Of a stretch of DNA of 64,000 nucleotides, positions 26,001 to 34,094 are shown one piece after another. This DNA comes from Verrucomicrobiota bacterium (GTDB lineage: Bacteria; Verrucomicrobiota; Kiritimatiellia; CAIQIC01; JAGNIJ01), in the NCBI GenBank assembly GCA_022710725.1, contig JAKLGK010000008.1:1-64000 (forward strand), in the 5' to 3' direction. Made by a program: the position numbers and the translations under genes. Within the stretch, counting starts at the first letter, position 1; each line of letters starts with the position of its first letter. The notes beneath the pieces were generated by a model. It had not been told where the DNA came from, made no database searches, and worked only from the letters and a program-made list of their open reading frames with translations.

Positions 26001-26642
26001 GCGCACGGCGAAGCACAGGCTCTGCGTGAAGTCCTTCAGCGGCGGCCCGACCGCCTGCAGGTTGGTGATCCCCGCCTGGCGCATCAACTGGAAAGCCACG
26101 AGTTTCTGGATGACCACCGCGTCGTGCTGCCCGGCGGACAGTTCGCGCAGAGCGGTCTCGAAGGACGACAACGGCACGATCGTGGCGCCGAAGTCGGAAC
26201 GCCGCAGGTAGTCCTCCGCGTTGTCGCCTTTCAGCACGGCCACGGACCGGCCCTTGAGGTCGGCGGTCGTCCGAATGTCGGCGTTGTCGGTCCGCACGAG
26301 GATCGTGCCGTGGACCGGGAGGTACGGGAACGTGAAATCGAACATCGATTCGCGCTCCGGCGCCCGGCCCACGAGCGGCAGCGCCTGGAGACGCCCCTCG
26401 GCCAGGTCCTGCTTGAGTTCGGACCACGGCCCGGCCTTAAAGGTCACCTCGCGGCCCATGGCCGCGAGCGCGGCCCGGAGCAGTTCCACGGAAAACCCGT
26501 CGGCCTGGCCGTCCGGCTTGACCACGCAGTAGGGAGGATAGTCGTACTCGCAGCCCGAGAGGACCGGCGGTTCGACGGCCGCGGCCGCGCAGGCCGCGAA
26601 CAGCATCGCCACCACCGCGCCGGATTGAGTCCGCTTCCTCAT
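23091..26642 (-). CDS. BvgS/EvgS-type hybrid kinase with two solute-binding domains
   Basis: A 1183-residue kinase. A signal peptide (about 1-22) is followed by two periplasmic binding-protein-3 domains (about 27-250 and 258-475; the second opens with VVGGDNAYPPYEFLDENGRP) and one helix (about 487-510). Two PAS domains (about 525-645 and 690-795), HisKA (phospho-His in GGVAHDFNNMLGVILGHAEM), HATPase ending FFTTKGLGKGTGLGLATIYG and a receiver (about 1055-1170, LFVEDSES, phospho-Asp in LIADVIMPGMNG, LQKPV) follow. The family responds to amino acids or other small solutes. ATG overlaps the upstream stop (ATGA). Confidence 0.93.
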   Translation of the reverse strand: MRKRTQSGAVVAMLFAACAAAAVEPPVLSGCEYDYPPYCVVKPDGQADGFSVELLRAALAAMGREVTFKAGPWSELKQDLAEGRLQALPLVGRAPERESMFDFTFPYLPVHGTILVRTDNADIRTTADLKGRSVAVLKGDNAEDYLRRSDFGATIVPLSSFETALRELSAGQHDAVVIQKLVAFQLMRQAGITNLQAVGPPLKDFTQSLCFAVREGDAALLDTLNEGLSIVIADGTFRRLHAKWFAEIEAEGLLRSRIVVGGDNAYPPYEFLDENGRPAGFNVDLTRAIARRMGLSVDIRLDTWATVRAGLESGELDVLQGMFYSAERTEKVSFSPPHSIVHHAAAVRRGAPLPRGLPDLKGLALFVQNRDIMHDWAVAQGLGGQVQPVDSQETALGRLHAGAGDAALVSVVQAQYWMKRHGWTGLDVSDVSLLSPEYCYGVRRGHEPLLALFSEGLAALKESGEYRQIQARWLGPYDASGVPLRRVLALVLVALALAAFFAVLGVLFRRQVGRRTAELRASESLWRSYVESAPYGIYISDARGRLVQVNPEASQITGYNRDELTALELEDLVAPESRKAALRDFARLKESGEVRGEYAFVTKGGETRWWAVAGAKLTEDRYLGYANDVTDRRAGEKLVRDAQAETQRLLEEARQARRALLSLVEDQRLGQEQLQALSERQDALLSAIPDIVMEVDANKVYTWANRAGLEFFGPDVVGREARYYFEGEQDTYRRVQPLFDGKSDVIYLESLQRRHDGQKRLLAWWCRTLKDGQGRVTGAISTARDITDQKNLEDQFRQAQKIDAVGRLAGGVAHDFNNMLGVILGHAEMALEQIKPTQPVYEDLQEIQRAAQRSADLTRQLLAFARKQTVEPRVLNLNETVSGMLKMLRRLIGEDIELVWQPGANLWSVCIDPVQVDQILANLAVNARDAIRGVGQLTICTENVALRSEDLATHPDAMAGEYILLKVGDNGAGMDPVTQAHLFEPFFTTKGLGKGTGLGLATIYGVVKQNHGFIDVDSRPGRGTSFNIYLPRALEDETTEPAKEGPSSVRGTETILFVEDSESLVKLVTTLLKKRGYNVLAAGLPSSALDMVRQYPKPIHLLIADVIMPGMNGRDMADRIRALRPDIRVIYMSGYTADVIAHHGVLEPGVDFLQKPVSGKMLLAKIREVLDRKPGAPGTESTT

Positions 26643-28711
26643 TCCGTCTCCGCGCTATCGTACTTCGCCGGCTTTCCCGCCTCGGCCCGCAGCGTGTTGA
26701 CCTCTTGCTTCAGTTCCAGGATCCGCAGCTCCCGGCCCAGGGTGATCTTGTGCCAGCGCTGCAGTTCCTCCATCTGCTCGCGAAGCCGGGTCTCGGCCTG
26801 CTTGCGCTCCGTGATGTCCTGGTTCACGCCGTACGTGCGGATCGTCCGGCCCAGATCGTCCTTGACGACGAAGAATCGCACGGCGATGTACCCGACCTGC
26901 CCGTCGGCGTAGAGCATGCGATGCTCGATCTGGCGACTGGCATTCGGCTCGGCGGTCTGGATGGCCGCCTGGATTTCCCGGCCCACCAGGGCGGCATCAT
27001 CCGGGTGGCAAAAGCGGCGCGCGTAGTCCGCGGACCGCATTGTATATCCGCCTGCCTCGGCGGCCGTGGTCCGGAAAATCCGGTAGAAATTGTCGTTGAA
27101 GATGAACGTGTCGCGGGCCACGTCGTACTCCCAGTGGCCGGCGCGCGCGATCTGCAACGCGTTGGAAAACTGGGCCTCGCTCGTGCGCAGCGCCTGCTCC
27201 GCCGTCCTCGCCTCCGTGATGTCCCGGTCAATGCCGATGAATCCGCACGGCACGCCCTCGGCGTTCCGGACCGCGGAGATCGAGGTGGAAGTCCAGAACA
27301 CGGCGCCGTCCCGCCGCCGCTGCAGATGCTCGCCCCGCCACGAGCCCTTGTCGAGGATCGCGCGCCGGAAGGCCTCCTCCTCCACCGGCTCGATCGATCC
27401 CGCGAAGGTCCGATACGGCCGCCCCAGGACCTCCGCGGCCTTGTACCCGTAGAGCTCCTCGGCGCCTTTGCCCCAGTACGTGATCCGCCCATCGAGGTCG
27501 GAGGCCACCACGGCCTCGCGCACGCTGTCGAGCAACTGGGCCTGGAGGCGGAGATGCTCCTCCGCCTTGCGACGCTCGGTGATATCGCGGATGATGCCGC
27601 CGATGCCGCGCTGCCCGCCCTTGAGGCTCACGGGGAACTTCCGGGTTTCGTAGTACTGGTCGCCGATGGCTTCGAAGCTGATCACGACCTGGTTCCGGGC
27701 CAGCGCCTGTCGATCGGTCTCCCGACAGCGGGCGGCGGCCTCGGGCGGCATCAGGTCCCCGTCCTCGCAGCCCCGCAGGCTGGCCGCCGGGCGCCCGGCA
27801 AACCGGGCATAGGCCTCGTTGGCGAACAGGTAGCGGAATCCGTCGTCCTTGATGAAGACCAGGTCGTCCGTGGCGTCCATGAAGGCTCGGTAGCGTTCCT
27901 CGCTCTCGATCGACGTCTCTTCCATGCGCAAACGCGCGGTGACTTCCTGCTGCGCGGGGTCCGGCGGCGCCGCGCGCGCCCGGGCCACCTGCTTGAGGAT
28001 GGCCAGGATCGGGCGGGGCTCCAGGGCGAAGCCGTTTCCGCGGCTCTGCCACTCCAGGTAGGCGTAAAGGAACGGGAACGCGAAGAGCGCGATGAAGAAC
28101 CGGCTGACCAGCGTGCCGCCCATGATGCCGACATAGCCCGGGGTTCCCGCGAAGGCGCCGGTGGCGAACAGCAGGACGTCCAGCCCCATCACGCCCAGCA
28201 GCGACAGGAAGGCGCGCAGCCAGGTTTTCATCCCGGGTCCGCGGCAGCCCAGGAATTCCCAGGCCACCGCGAGGAACACCAGGTCCGCCGCCGTCGCCGC
28301 CACGGAGGCCGCGTTGATGCGGAGGCTCGGGAGAGGCACGTAACCGAGCGGGGCCGCGCCCAGCAGCCTCATCTGCACGTGCAGCGCCGCCGCGATGACC
28401 GGGACCATCGCCGAGACGCCGGCGACGGTCAGGATCGCGACGCGCGTCGCGGGCGGGCCGTCGAAGACGTACACCACGAACACGCCGAGCAGGATCGCCG
28501 TGTAGAACACGGTGGAGCCGACCATGAAGGTGATCCCGCCGGCCCGCACCGCCACGCCCGCGTCGGTCACCCACGACATCACCGCCGTGATCCCGCCCAA
28601 CAGCGCGTAGAACGGGCCGAGCCCCGCCCGGCCGCGCAGCGAATGGGCCCACAGGACCAGCAGGTAGACCACCATCGCCTCCAGCATCAGCACCGCAAGA
28701 TGGGCGTTCAC
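26639..28711 (-). CDS. Membrane sensor with three PAS domains, no kinase domain
   Basis: A 690-residue protein starting at the GTG at 28711 (GTGA overlap with the upstream stop). Residues about 1-240 carry seven or eight hydrophobic helices (MASE-like membrane sensor). Three PAS/PAC units follow (about 275-395, 400-520, 525-645), each closing with a DITERRKAEE-type linker. There is no HisKA, HATPase, GGDEF or HTH. The last 44 residues form a helix with GRELRILELKQEVNTL, shared with the next two sensors in this operon. Output is presumably through that helix or by oligomerising with the kinases encoded alongside. Confidence 0.88.
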   Translation of the reverse strand: MNAHLAVLMLEAMVVYLLVLWAHSLRGRAGLGPFYALLGGITAVMSWVTDAGVAVRAGGITFMVGSTVFYTAILLGVFVVYVFDGPPATRVAILTVAGVSAMVPVIAAALHVQMRLLGAAPLGYVPLPSLRINAASVAATAADLVFLAVAWEFLGCRGPGMKTWLRAFLSLLGVMGLDVLLFATGAFAGTPGYVGIMGGTLVSRFFIALFAFPFLYAYLEWQSRGNGFALEPRPILAILKQVARARAAPPDPAQQEVTARLRMEETSIESEERYRAFMDATDDLVFIKDDGFRYLFANEAYARFAGRPAASLRGCEDGDLMPPEAAARCRETDRQALARNQVVISFEAIGDQYYETRKFPVSLKGGQRGIGGIIRDITERRKAEEHLRLQAQLLDSVREAVVASDLDGRITYWGKGAEELYGYKAAEVLGRPYRTFAGSIEPVEEEAFRRAILDKGSWRGEHLQRRRDGAVFWTSTSISAVRNAEGVPCGFIGIDRDITEARTAEQALRTSEAQFSNALQIARAGHWEYDVARDTFIFNDNFYRIFRTTAAEAGGYTMRSADYARRFCHPDDAALVGREIQAAIQTAEPNASRQIEHRMLYADGQVGYIAVRFFVVKDDLGRTIRTYGVNQDITERKQAETRLREQMEELQRWHKITLGRELRILELKQEVNTLRAEAGKPAKYDSAETE

Positions 28712-30948
28712 GCGTTCGCCTCCCGTTCCCGCCCGCCGCCGGCCGGCGCGGCCGACGCGCCGCCATACCGCAGCGCCCGGCCGGCCTGCGCCAGCAACGC
28801 GTTGACCTCCGCCTTCAGCTCCGCGACGCGGCCCTCCCGGCCCAGCATCGCCTGCTGCCAGCGGCGAAGCTCGGCGAGTTGCTCCTTCAACTGCTGGTCG
28901 GTGCGCCGCTGCTCGGTTATATCGCGGGCCGCGGCATAGATCAACCGGCCCGAGGGAATGGATCGCCATTCGATCCAGCGGTAGGCCCCGTCCCGGCCGC
29001 GGCATCGATTGACGAAGTTCAGGACTTCCCGGCCCTGGCCGAAGGCGGCCACGACCTGCTGCGTGGCCTCGACGTCGTCGGGATGGACCAGGTCCAGGAA
29101 GCGTCGACCCTCCAGTTCTGACAGGGAGAAGCCCAGCGCTCTCTCCCACTCCTGGTTCAGGCGCCGGAACCGTCCGTCCGCGTCCGCAATGCACAGGAGA
29201 TTCAGCGAGCTGGAGAAGAAGGTTTCCAACTCCGCCGTTTTCTGCCGGAGCTCTCCCGTGCGGGCGTTGACTTCTTCCGCAAGCGCGATGCTATGCCGCG
29301 CGCGCAGGCCGAAGAGGGCGGTCAGCAGGCCCGTCAGCAGCAACCCGGACACGCCGACGATCCCGCTCCCCAGGGCGCGCTGCTTCTCGGCCCAGCCCGG
29401 GCCCGGGTGCACCACGATCGCATACGTGTTTCCAAAGATGAACACCGGCAGCCGCAGGATATACGCCGAGTCCTCGCCAAACCAGCCCGGCAGCCCGGCC
29501 ACATGGCCCGGGAGGGACGTCGACAGGCACCGCGGGCGCCGGTCCGGGACCAACTGGAAGAACCCGTTCACGACGGGAGACTCCGGACTCATCGCGCGGC
29601 GCAGCGGAAAGGCGGTCAGCTCCTCCAACCGCACAGCGGCGGCCACGAGGCCCTCCTGCGGCGCCGTCACGGCGCGAAACACCACGAACCCCGGCGGGCG
29701 CCCGGACGAGGACATCAACGGCGCGGGGTCCGAGGCCGAGACCAATCCCGACCGCCGGGCTTCCTCTATCGCCGGGCGATAGAAGGGATCGGACCCCAGG
29801 TCATAACCCAGCGCGGCCGGATGATTCGAGGACGGCGCCATGTAGCGGACCGGATAGCCATGGTCGCGGCCCGAGGCAGGAACGCGTTCCCCGGGCCCGC
29901 CCGGCTGCCAGATGCGAAAGTCCTCAACGCCCTCGCGGCGCACGCGGTCTTCCGCGTCCGCGGCCTGCCCCTCCGGCACCGACAGCAGCCAGAGCCACCG
30001 CTCGGCGAGGCTGGACTGGACCTGGGGCGCCACGTAGGCGTTGAATTCCTCCGGTGTGACGTGCTGGCTGGCCTCGAAAAAGGCGGCCAGCGTCTCGACG
30101 CGGTTGTGAAGATCGCGCAGTTCTTCCAGGATGCCCACCGTCTGCGCCCGGGCAAGGGACCTGAAGCGGGCTTCGCGGGCGCGGTCCTCCTCGTGGCGGA
30201 ACAGGTGAACGGCGGCCATCGTCAGCGCCAGGCCCAGGGCTGCGATCAGGATCGTCTCCGTGTGCCGCAGCCAGGCGCGGCCCGCCAGGCCGCCGCGGTC
30301 CCGCCATTCCATCAGCGCGAGCCCAAGCGCCAGCAGGCCGAGCAGGCTGCCCGCCGTAGCCAGGGGAAAACGCCTCGCCCGCGCCAGGCGGGCGCGCCAG
30401 CTCCGCGCCTCCACGTCGAGGCCGACCAGCAGCAGCACCCGGCCGGTATGCGGCTCGAGGACCGGCGCCAGGGCCGACACGAACGTGCCGTACTCATCGG
30501 TCAGCGGGCCGGTCGAAACCGGCTTGGCGGTTTCAAAAGCGGCCCAGTCCACGGCGGAGGGTTTCTCGTACACGGTCCCCGGCGGCGACGCGAACGGATC
30601 GTTCTCCTCCAGGCTCTCCGGGCCGAACACGATGCGGCCGTCGCGCAGGGCCATGGTGTAGAGGCTGCGCAGGCCCGCGGCCTTCGCGTAGGTGCGCAGG
30701 TAATGCCGGATCCGCTGGAACGCGGGGAGGTCCCGGTCGGCCGCCGTGAAGGACAGCGCGCGAACAAGCGCCGGATCCAGGGCGCGCGCAACGGCCACGG
30801 CCTGCTCCAGCAGCCCGTTGCGCAGATCCTCGTCCGCCGCGCGGGTCGCCACCCCGGCCCCCCATCCGCCGGCGGCCAGAAGCAGTCCCGCGCCCGCCAG
30901 GCCCGCGACGAACCGGCCGACCATCCTCCGTTTTCGTTCCGCGCTCAT
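28708..30948 (-). CDS. CHASE-PAS membrane sensor, no kinase domain
   Basis: A 746-residue protein. An N-terminal helix (about 12-32) and a helix pair near 190-250 bracket a first external domain (about 35-185). A CHASE-type domain (about 250-510) includes the ALGYDLGSDPFYRPAIEEAR pattern typical of CHASE, and a further helix lies at about 525-545. One PAS domain (about 575-690) is followed by a C-terminal helix with GREGRVAELKAEVNALL. No transmitter domain is present. It starts 24 bases after the first sensor of the operon and overlaps the next by GTGA. Confidence 0.88.
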   Translation of the reverse strand: MSAERKRRMVGRFVAGLAGAGLLLAAGGWGAGVATRAADEDLRNGLLEQAVAVARALDPALVRALSFTAADRDLPAFQRIRHYLRTYAKAAGLRSLYTMALRDGRIVFGPESLEENDPFASPPGTVYEKPSAVDWAAFETAKPVSTGPLTDEYGTFVSALAPVLEPHTGRVLLLVGLDVEARSWRARLARARRFPLATAGSLLGLLALGLALMEWRDRGGLAGRAWLRHTETILIAALGLALTMAAVHLFRHEEDRAREARFRSLARAQTVGILEELRDLHNRVETLAAFFEASQHVTPEEFNAYVAPQVQSSLAERWLWLLSVPEGQAADAEDRVRREGVEDFRIWQPGGPGERVPASGRDHGYPVRYMAPSSNHPAALGYDLGSDPFYRPAIEEARRSGLVSASDPAPLMSSSGRPPGFVVFRAVTAPQEGLVAAAVRLEELTAFPLRRAMSPESPVVNGFFQLVPDRRPRCLSTSLPGHVAGLPGWFGEDSAYILRLPVFIFGNTYAIVVHPGPGWAEKQRALGSGIVGVSGLLLTGLLTALFGLRARHSIALAEEVNARTGELRQKTAELETFFSSSLNLLCIADADGRFRRLNQEWERALGFSLSELEGRRFLDLVHPDDVEATQQVVAAFGQGREVLNFVNRCRGRDGAYRWIEWRSIPSGRLIYAAARDITEQRRTDQQLKEQLAELRRWQQAMLGREGRVAELKAEVNALLAQAGRALRYGGASAAPAGGGREREANA

Positions 30949-30972
30949 GCCGTGTCTTCTCGTCGCCCGTCC

Positions 30973-32172
30973 CTACGCCGCCTCGAACCGCGGCGGCCGG
31001 CCGGCTTCCGCCAGCAGCCGGTTGACTTCCCTCTTCAATTCGAGCACGCGCTCCTCGCGGTTCATCATCACCTTGTTCATGCGCGCGATCTCCTCCATGT
31101 TCTCCCGCAACTGGTGCTCCGCGCCCTGCCGTTCGGTCACGTCGTTGTAGATGCACACCAGCTCGCCGGTCGGCAGGCAGAAGATGTGGGCCTCGTACCA
31201 GCGGGAGGCCTGCTCGTCCTCGTAGAGCGTGGGCGGCAGGAAGGCCGGCTGCTCGGTCCGCCAGACCTGCCGGAGCACCGAGCGCAGGCCACCGGGCCGG
31301 ATGTTCGGCCGCAGTTCGCGCAGCGTCCGGCCGATGACTTCCGCCCTTCTCTTCCCTTCCAATTTCAGGCCGGCGGCATTGATCTCCCGGACCACGTAAT
31401 CGTCGCCCGTGGCGCCGTCCCCGCGCACCGAGAACATGGCCACGCCGCTGGGCATGTTGTCGAACAGCCCGTGGACCAGGGCGGAACTCTCCCGCAGGGC
31501 TTTCCCCTGGGCTTCCAGTTCGTCGCGGTTGCGCCGGATCACCAGGAGGAAGAGGGCCAGCGTGAGCGCGATGAACAGCATCTGGTAGACCAGGATCGTC
31601 AGCGTATCGAACAACGTGGCCCCGAAATCGCCGCTCCCGCGGAGCCCTCCCGCCAGCGCGACCAGGCGCATCAGGCTGAACAGGCTGTAGGCGGCGAAGA
31701 CCAGCCCGACGACCGGCGCGCCCGACGGCCGGACCCCCGGCCGCCGCGTCAGCATCAGCCACGCGCATTGGCCGCACACGACCAGCAGGGCCAGCGACAA
31801 GTTGATGTTCCGCGCGTGCACGCTGGGCTGCCCCCACGTGAACCAGGCGTGCGCGGCCAGGAAAATGGCCAGCACAAGATAATGGCGGAGCGACGACGAG
31901 CGCCTTCCGAGAAAGCGCTCCAGGCCCGTGTACAGGATCATCGTGCCGCCCACGACCAGGCCGTTGGCGAGGACCACCGAGACCCAGTCGGGAATCTGCC
32001 CGCGCAGGGCCACCAGCCCCAGGGCGATGAACTGCATGAAGAAGTCGGCCAGCCAGCGACCGATCCCGTCGTAATGTCCGCGATGGTGGCGCCACAACAG
32101 CGCCATCACGACCACGCACAGCGCGTTGCTGAAGACGTAGCCGAAAAAAACAGTCCGAATGTCCAAGTTCAT
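30973..32172 (-). CDS. Seven-helix membrane sensor with one PAS domain, no kinase domain
   Basis: A 399-residue protein and the first gene of the sensor operon. Six or seven hydrophobic helices (about 5-210), a short coiled coil, one PAS domain (about 230-350) and the C-terminal motif REERVLELKREVNRLL (about 372-387). The ATG at 32172 has GGAGAAA about a dozen bases upstream. A candidate sigma-54 promoter lies some 270 bases upstream. The missing transmitter suggests it signals by contact with the hybrid kinases. Confidence 0.85.
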   Translation of the reverse strand: MNLDIRTVFFGYVFSNALCVVVMALLWRHHRGHYDGIGRWLADFFMQFIALGLVALRGQIPDWVSVVLANGLVVGGTMILYTGLERFLGRRSSSLRHYLVLAIFLAAHAWFTWGQPSVHARNINLSLALLVVCGQCAWLMLTRRPGVRPSGAPVVGLVFAAYSLFSLMRLVALAGGLRGSGDFGATLFDTLTILVYQMLFIALTLALFLLVIRRNRDELEAQGKALRESSALVHGLFDNMPSGVAMFSVRGDGATGDDYVVREINAAGLKLEGKRRAEVIGRTLRELRPNIRPGGLRSVLRQVWRTEQPAFLPPTLYEDEQASRWYEAHIFCLPTGELVCIYNDVTERQGAEHQLRENMEEIARMNKVMMNREERVLELKREVNRLLAEAGRPPRFEAA

Positions 32173-32443
32173 GATGCCTGATTTCTCCGATAGGCTGCAC
32201 GGTGGAGGCTCCCGACCTCAAGCCGGCGCGGTAGACGCTGCGACAAACGGAAAACGCGGATGCGGGCCGGCTTTTCGATCTCCCGTGCCAAGGGTCCGCC
32301 GTAGTGGAGGGAACAGCCTTTTATCGTGGCCGCTCGTCTGTTTCGGTCGGATTCGAAACTACCGGCACCGCATCCGCGACATAAAGCAACTGTTGACCGA
32401 TTCGCTTTCATAGCAAACCGCTTGGCACGTTCAGGGTGTGAGC

Positions 32444-32461
32444 ATGCAGCCGGCATGCCAA
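32444..32461 (-). promoter_or_regulatory. Candidate sigma-54 promoter for the sensor operon
   Basis: On the minus strand, TTGGCATG, four bases, then CTGCAT gives the -24 GG and -12 GC at the required 12-base offset, close to the consensus TGGCACG-N4-TTGCA. It points at the sensor operon and leaves a leader of about 260 bases. The gap 32173-32620 has no gene. The neighbouring regulator is of the sigma-54-activating class. Confidence 0.6.
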
Positions 32462-32526
32462 GAACAGGAGCTTGGCGTAATAGTTATGATATAAACTGGT
32501 TGTACATTTTTCCGGAAACCTTCCGC

Positions 32527-32562
32527 GTCTCATATTGAGACGGTGCGGCTCGAAATGAGACG
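32527..32562. promoter_or_regulatory. Palindromic upstream activator site
   Basis: GTCTCA-TAT-TGAGAC (32527-32541) is a perfect 15-bp dyad, and a further TGAGAC half-site lies at 32556-32561, about two helical turns away. The sites lie 65-100 bases upstream of the -24 element, the normal place for an NtrC-class enhancer. The likely binder is the regulator encoded immediately beyond (32621-33940), by position only. Confidence 0.55.
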
Positions 32563-32620
32563 GGTGATGCAGTGGATCGACCCCGGCAAGGGGCGTGCGC
32601 GTCTCCGGGACGAAGCCGCG

Positions 32621-33940
32621 CTACTCGGGAGATTCCATCGGCTTGATCCGGCGGTACAGGGTGGCCCGTGAAAGCCCGAGGGCCTTGGCGGCCCGCTCCA
32701 CATCGCCGCCGTAGCGGCGAAGCGCCTCGCGGATCTTCTGCTCTTCCAGCCTGTTCAGGTCGAGTGTTCCGCCCACCGGCGTGCGCGGGGCGGAGAGGCC
32801 GGGAAAGTGCTCGGCGCGCAAGGCCCGCCCCCCGGCCAGGAGCCACGCCCGCTCCAGCACGTTGCGGAGTTCCCGGATATTGCCCGGCCAATCGTAGCCG
32901 GTCAGCAGGGGCATCACCTCTTCCGCCAGTTCCAGATCTCGCCCCGCCATCTCCCGAAGCAGGTGGCGGATCAGGCCGGGAATATCTTCCCGCAGTTCGC
33001 GAAGCGGCGGCACTTCGATCGGGAACACGTTGATCCGGAAATACAGGTCGTTCCGGAAGCGGCCCTGCGCGCACTGTTCCTGGAGATCGTGATTGGTCGC
33101 GCAGATCAGCCGGAACTCGCTGCGGCGGACCTTGACCTCGCCGACCCTCCGGAACTGCCGCTCTTCGATCACCTTCAGGAACGAGGCCTGCACGCCGGGA
33201 TCCATGTCGCCGATCTCGTCGAGGAACAGCGTGCTGCCGTCCGCCGCTTCCAGCAGGCCCTGCTTGGACTCGACGGCGGAGGTGAAGGCGCCCCGCGCGT
33301 GGCCGAATATCTCGCTGGCCAGCAGGTCGCCCTTCAGGCTCGAGCAGTTGATGTCCACGAAAGGCTTGTCCGCGCGGGCGCTGTGCGCGTGAATCCACCG
33401 CGCCAGGACCCCCTTGCCCGAGCCGGTCTCGCCGAAAAGCAGGATGGAGGAATCATTCCGTGCGGCCGTCTCCGCCAACTCCAGCATCTTCCCGATCGCC
33501 GGATTTGTTCCAAAATAGAACACAGACCGCTTTCGATCTACTCCGCTGAAGAACTGGTTCCTGCGTCGCAACTCCGCGAATTCTCTACCCTTGCGCAGGA
33601 AGACAATAAGTTCATCCATGTTGACGGGCTTGGCCAGAAAATGGTCGGCGCCATACTGCATGGCCTTGACGGCGGACGGGATGTCGCCCGTGCCGGTGAT
33701 GATGACGATGGCGGCGTTCGGATGGCTTTCCCGCAACTCCGGCAGCCAGTCCAGGCCGTTGCCGTCCGGCAATTCCAGGTCGAGCAGGATCCCGTCGAAC
33801 ACGTTCCGGTTCACCGCGTCGCGCGCCTCGGCCAGTGAAGCCGCGCCCTGTATCTCGTATCCCTGCCGCGACAGGTTTGCGGTGAACACCTTCCGCGTCG
33901 TCTCGGAATCGTCCACCAGGAGAATGGATTCCTTACCCAT
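32621..33940 (-). CDS. NtrC-family sigma-54-dependent response regulator
   Basis: A 439-residue regulator from the ATG at 33940 (an in-frame ATG at 33982 is possible). The receiver (about 5-118) has LLVDDSETTRK, phospho-Asp in ILLDLELPDGNG and Lys in FLAKPV. The AAA+ domain (about 140-375) has Walker A GETGSGKG, Walker B TLFLDEIGDMD and the sigma-54 contact loop written GAFTSA instead of GAFTGA. The C-terminal Fis-type HTH reads ALRRYGGDVERAAKALGLSR. It lies directly upstream of the sensor operon and the candidate sigma-54 promoter, so it probably drives that operon and receives phosphate from its kinases. Confidence 0.93.
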   Translation of the reverse strand: MGKESILLVDDSETTRKVFTANLSRQGYEIQGAASLAEARDAVNRNVFDGILLDLELPDGNGLDWLPELRESHPNAAIVIITGTGDIPSAVKAMQYGADHFLAKPVNMDELIVFLRKGREFAELRRRNQFFSGVDRKRSVFYFGTNPAIGKMLELAETAARNDSSILLFGETGSGKGVLARWIHAHSARADKPFVDINCSSLKGDLLASEIFGHARGAFTSAVESKQGLLEAADGSTLFLDEIGDMDPGVQASFLKVIEERQFRRVGEVKVRRSEFRLICATNHDLQEQCAQGRFRNDLYFRINVFPIEVPPLRELREDIPGLIRHLLREMAGRDLELAEEVMPLLTGYDWPGNIRELRNVLERAWLLAGGRALRAEHFPGLSAPRTPVGGTLDLNRLEEQKIREALRRYGGDVERAAKALGLSRATLYRRIKPMESPE

Positions 33941-34094
33941 GGCTTCCGGCCTGTTACCCGGTCGCTCCGGTCGCAAGCTCATGGGAGGAGCTAGCTTTTT
34001 TTTCGGCGCATGTCAACGGCGCGCCGACCGATTTAACAAGCCGCGTCCGAATCACTATTATATTAAACGTTTAATGCCCACAGAAACAGGGCAC

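Noticed and set aside
29293..32181. A 962-codon open frame on the + strand opposite two PAS sensors
   Set aside because: Antisense shadow; spans the junction of two real genes and resembles no protein.
32431..32447. A second sigma-54 promoter on the + strand (TTGGCACG at 32431)
   Set aside because: The -24 part is good but there is no GC at the required 12-base offset, and no gene starts downstream on that strand.
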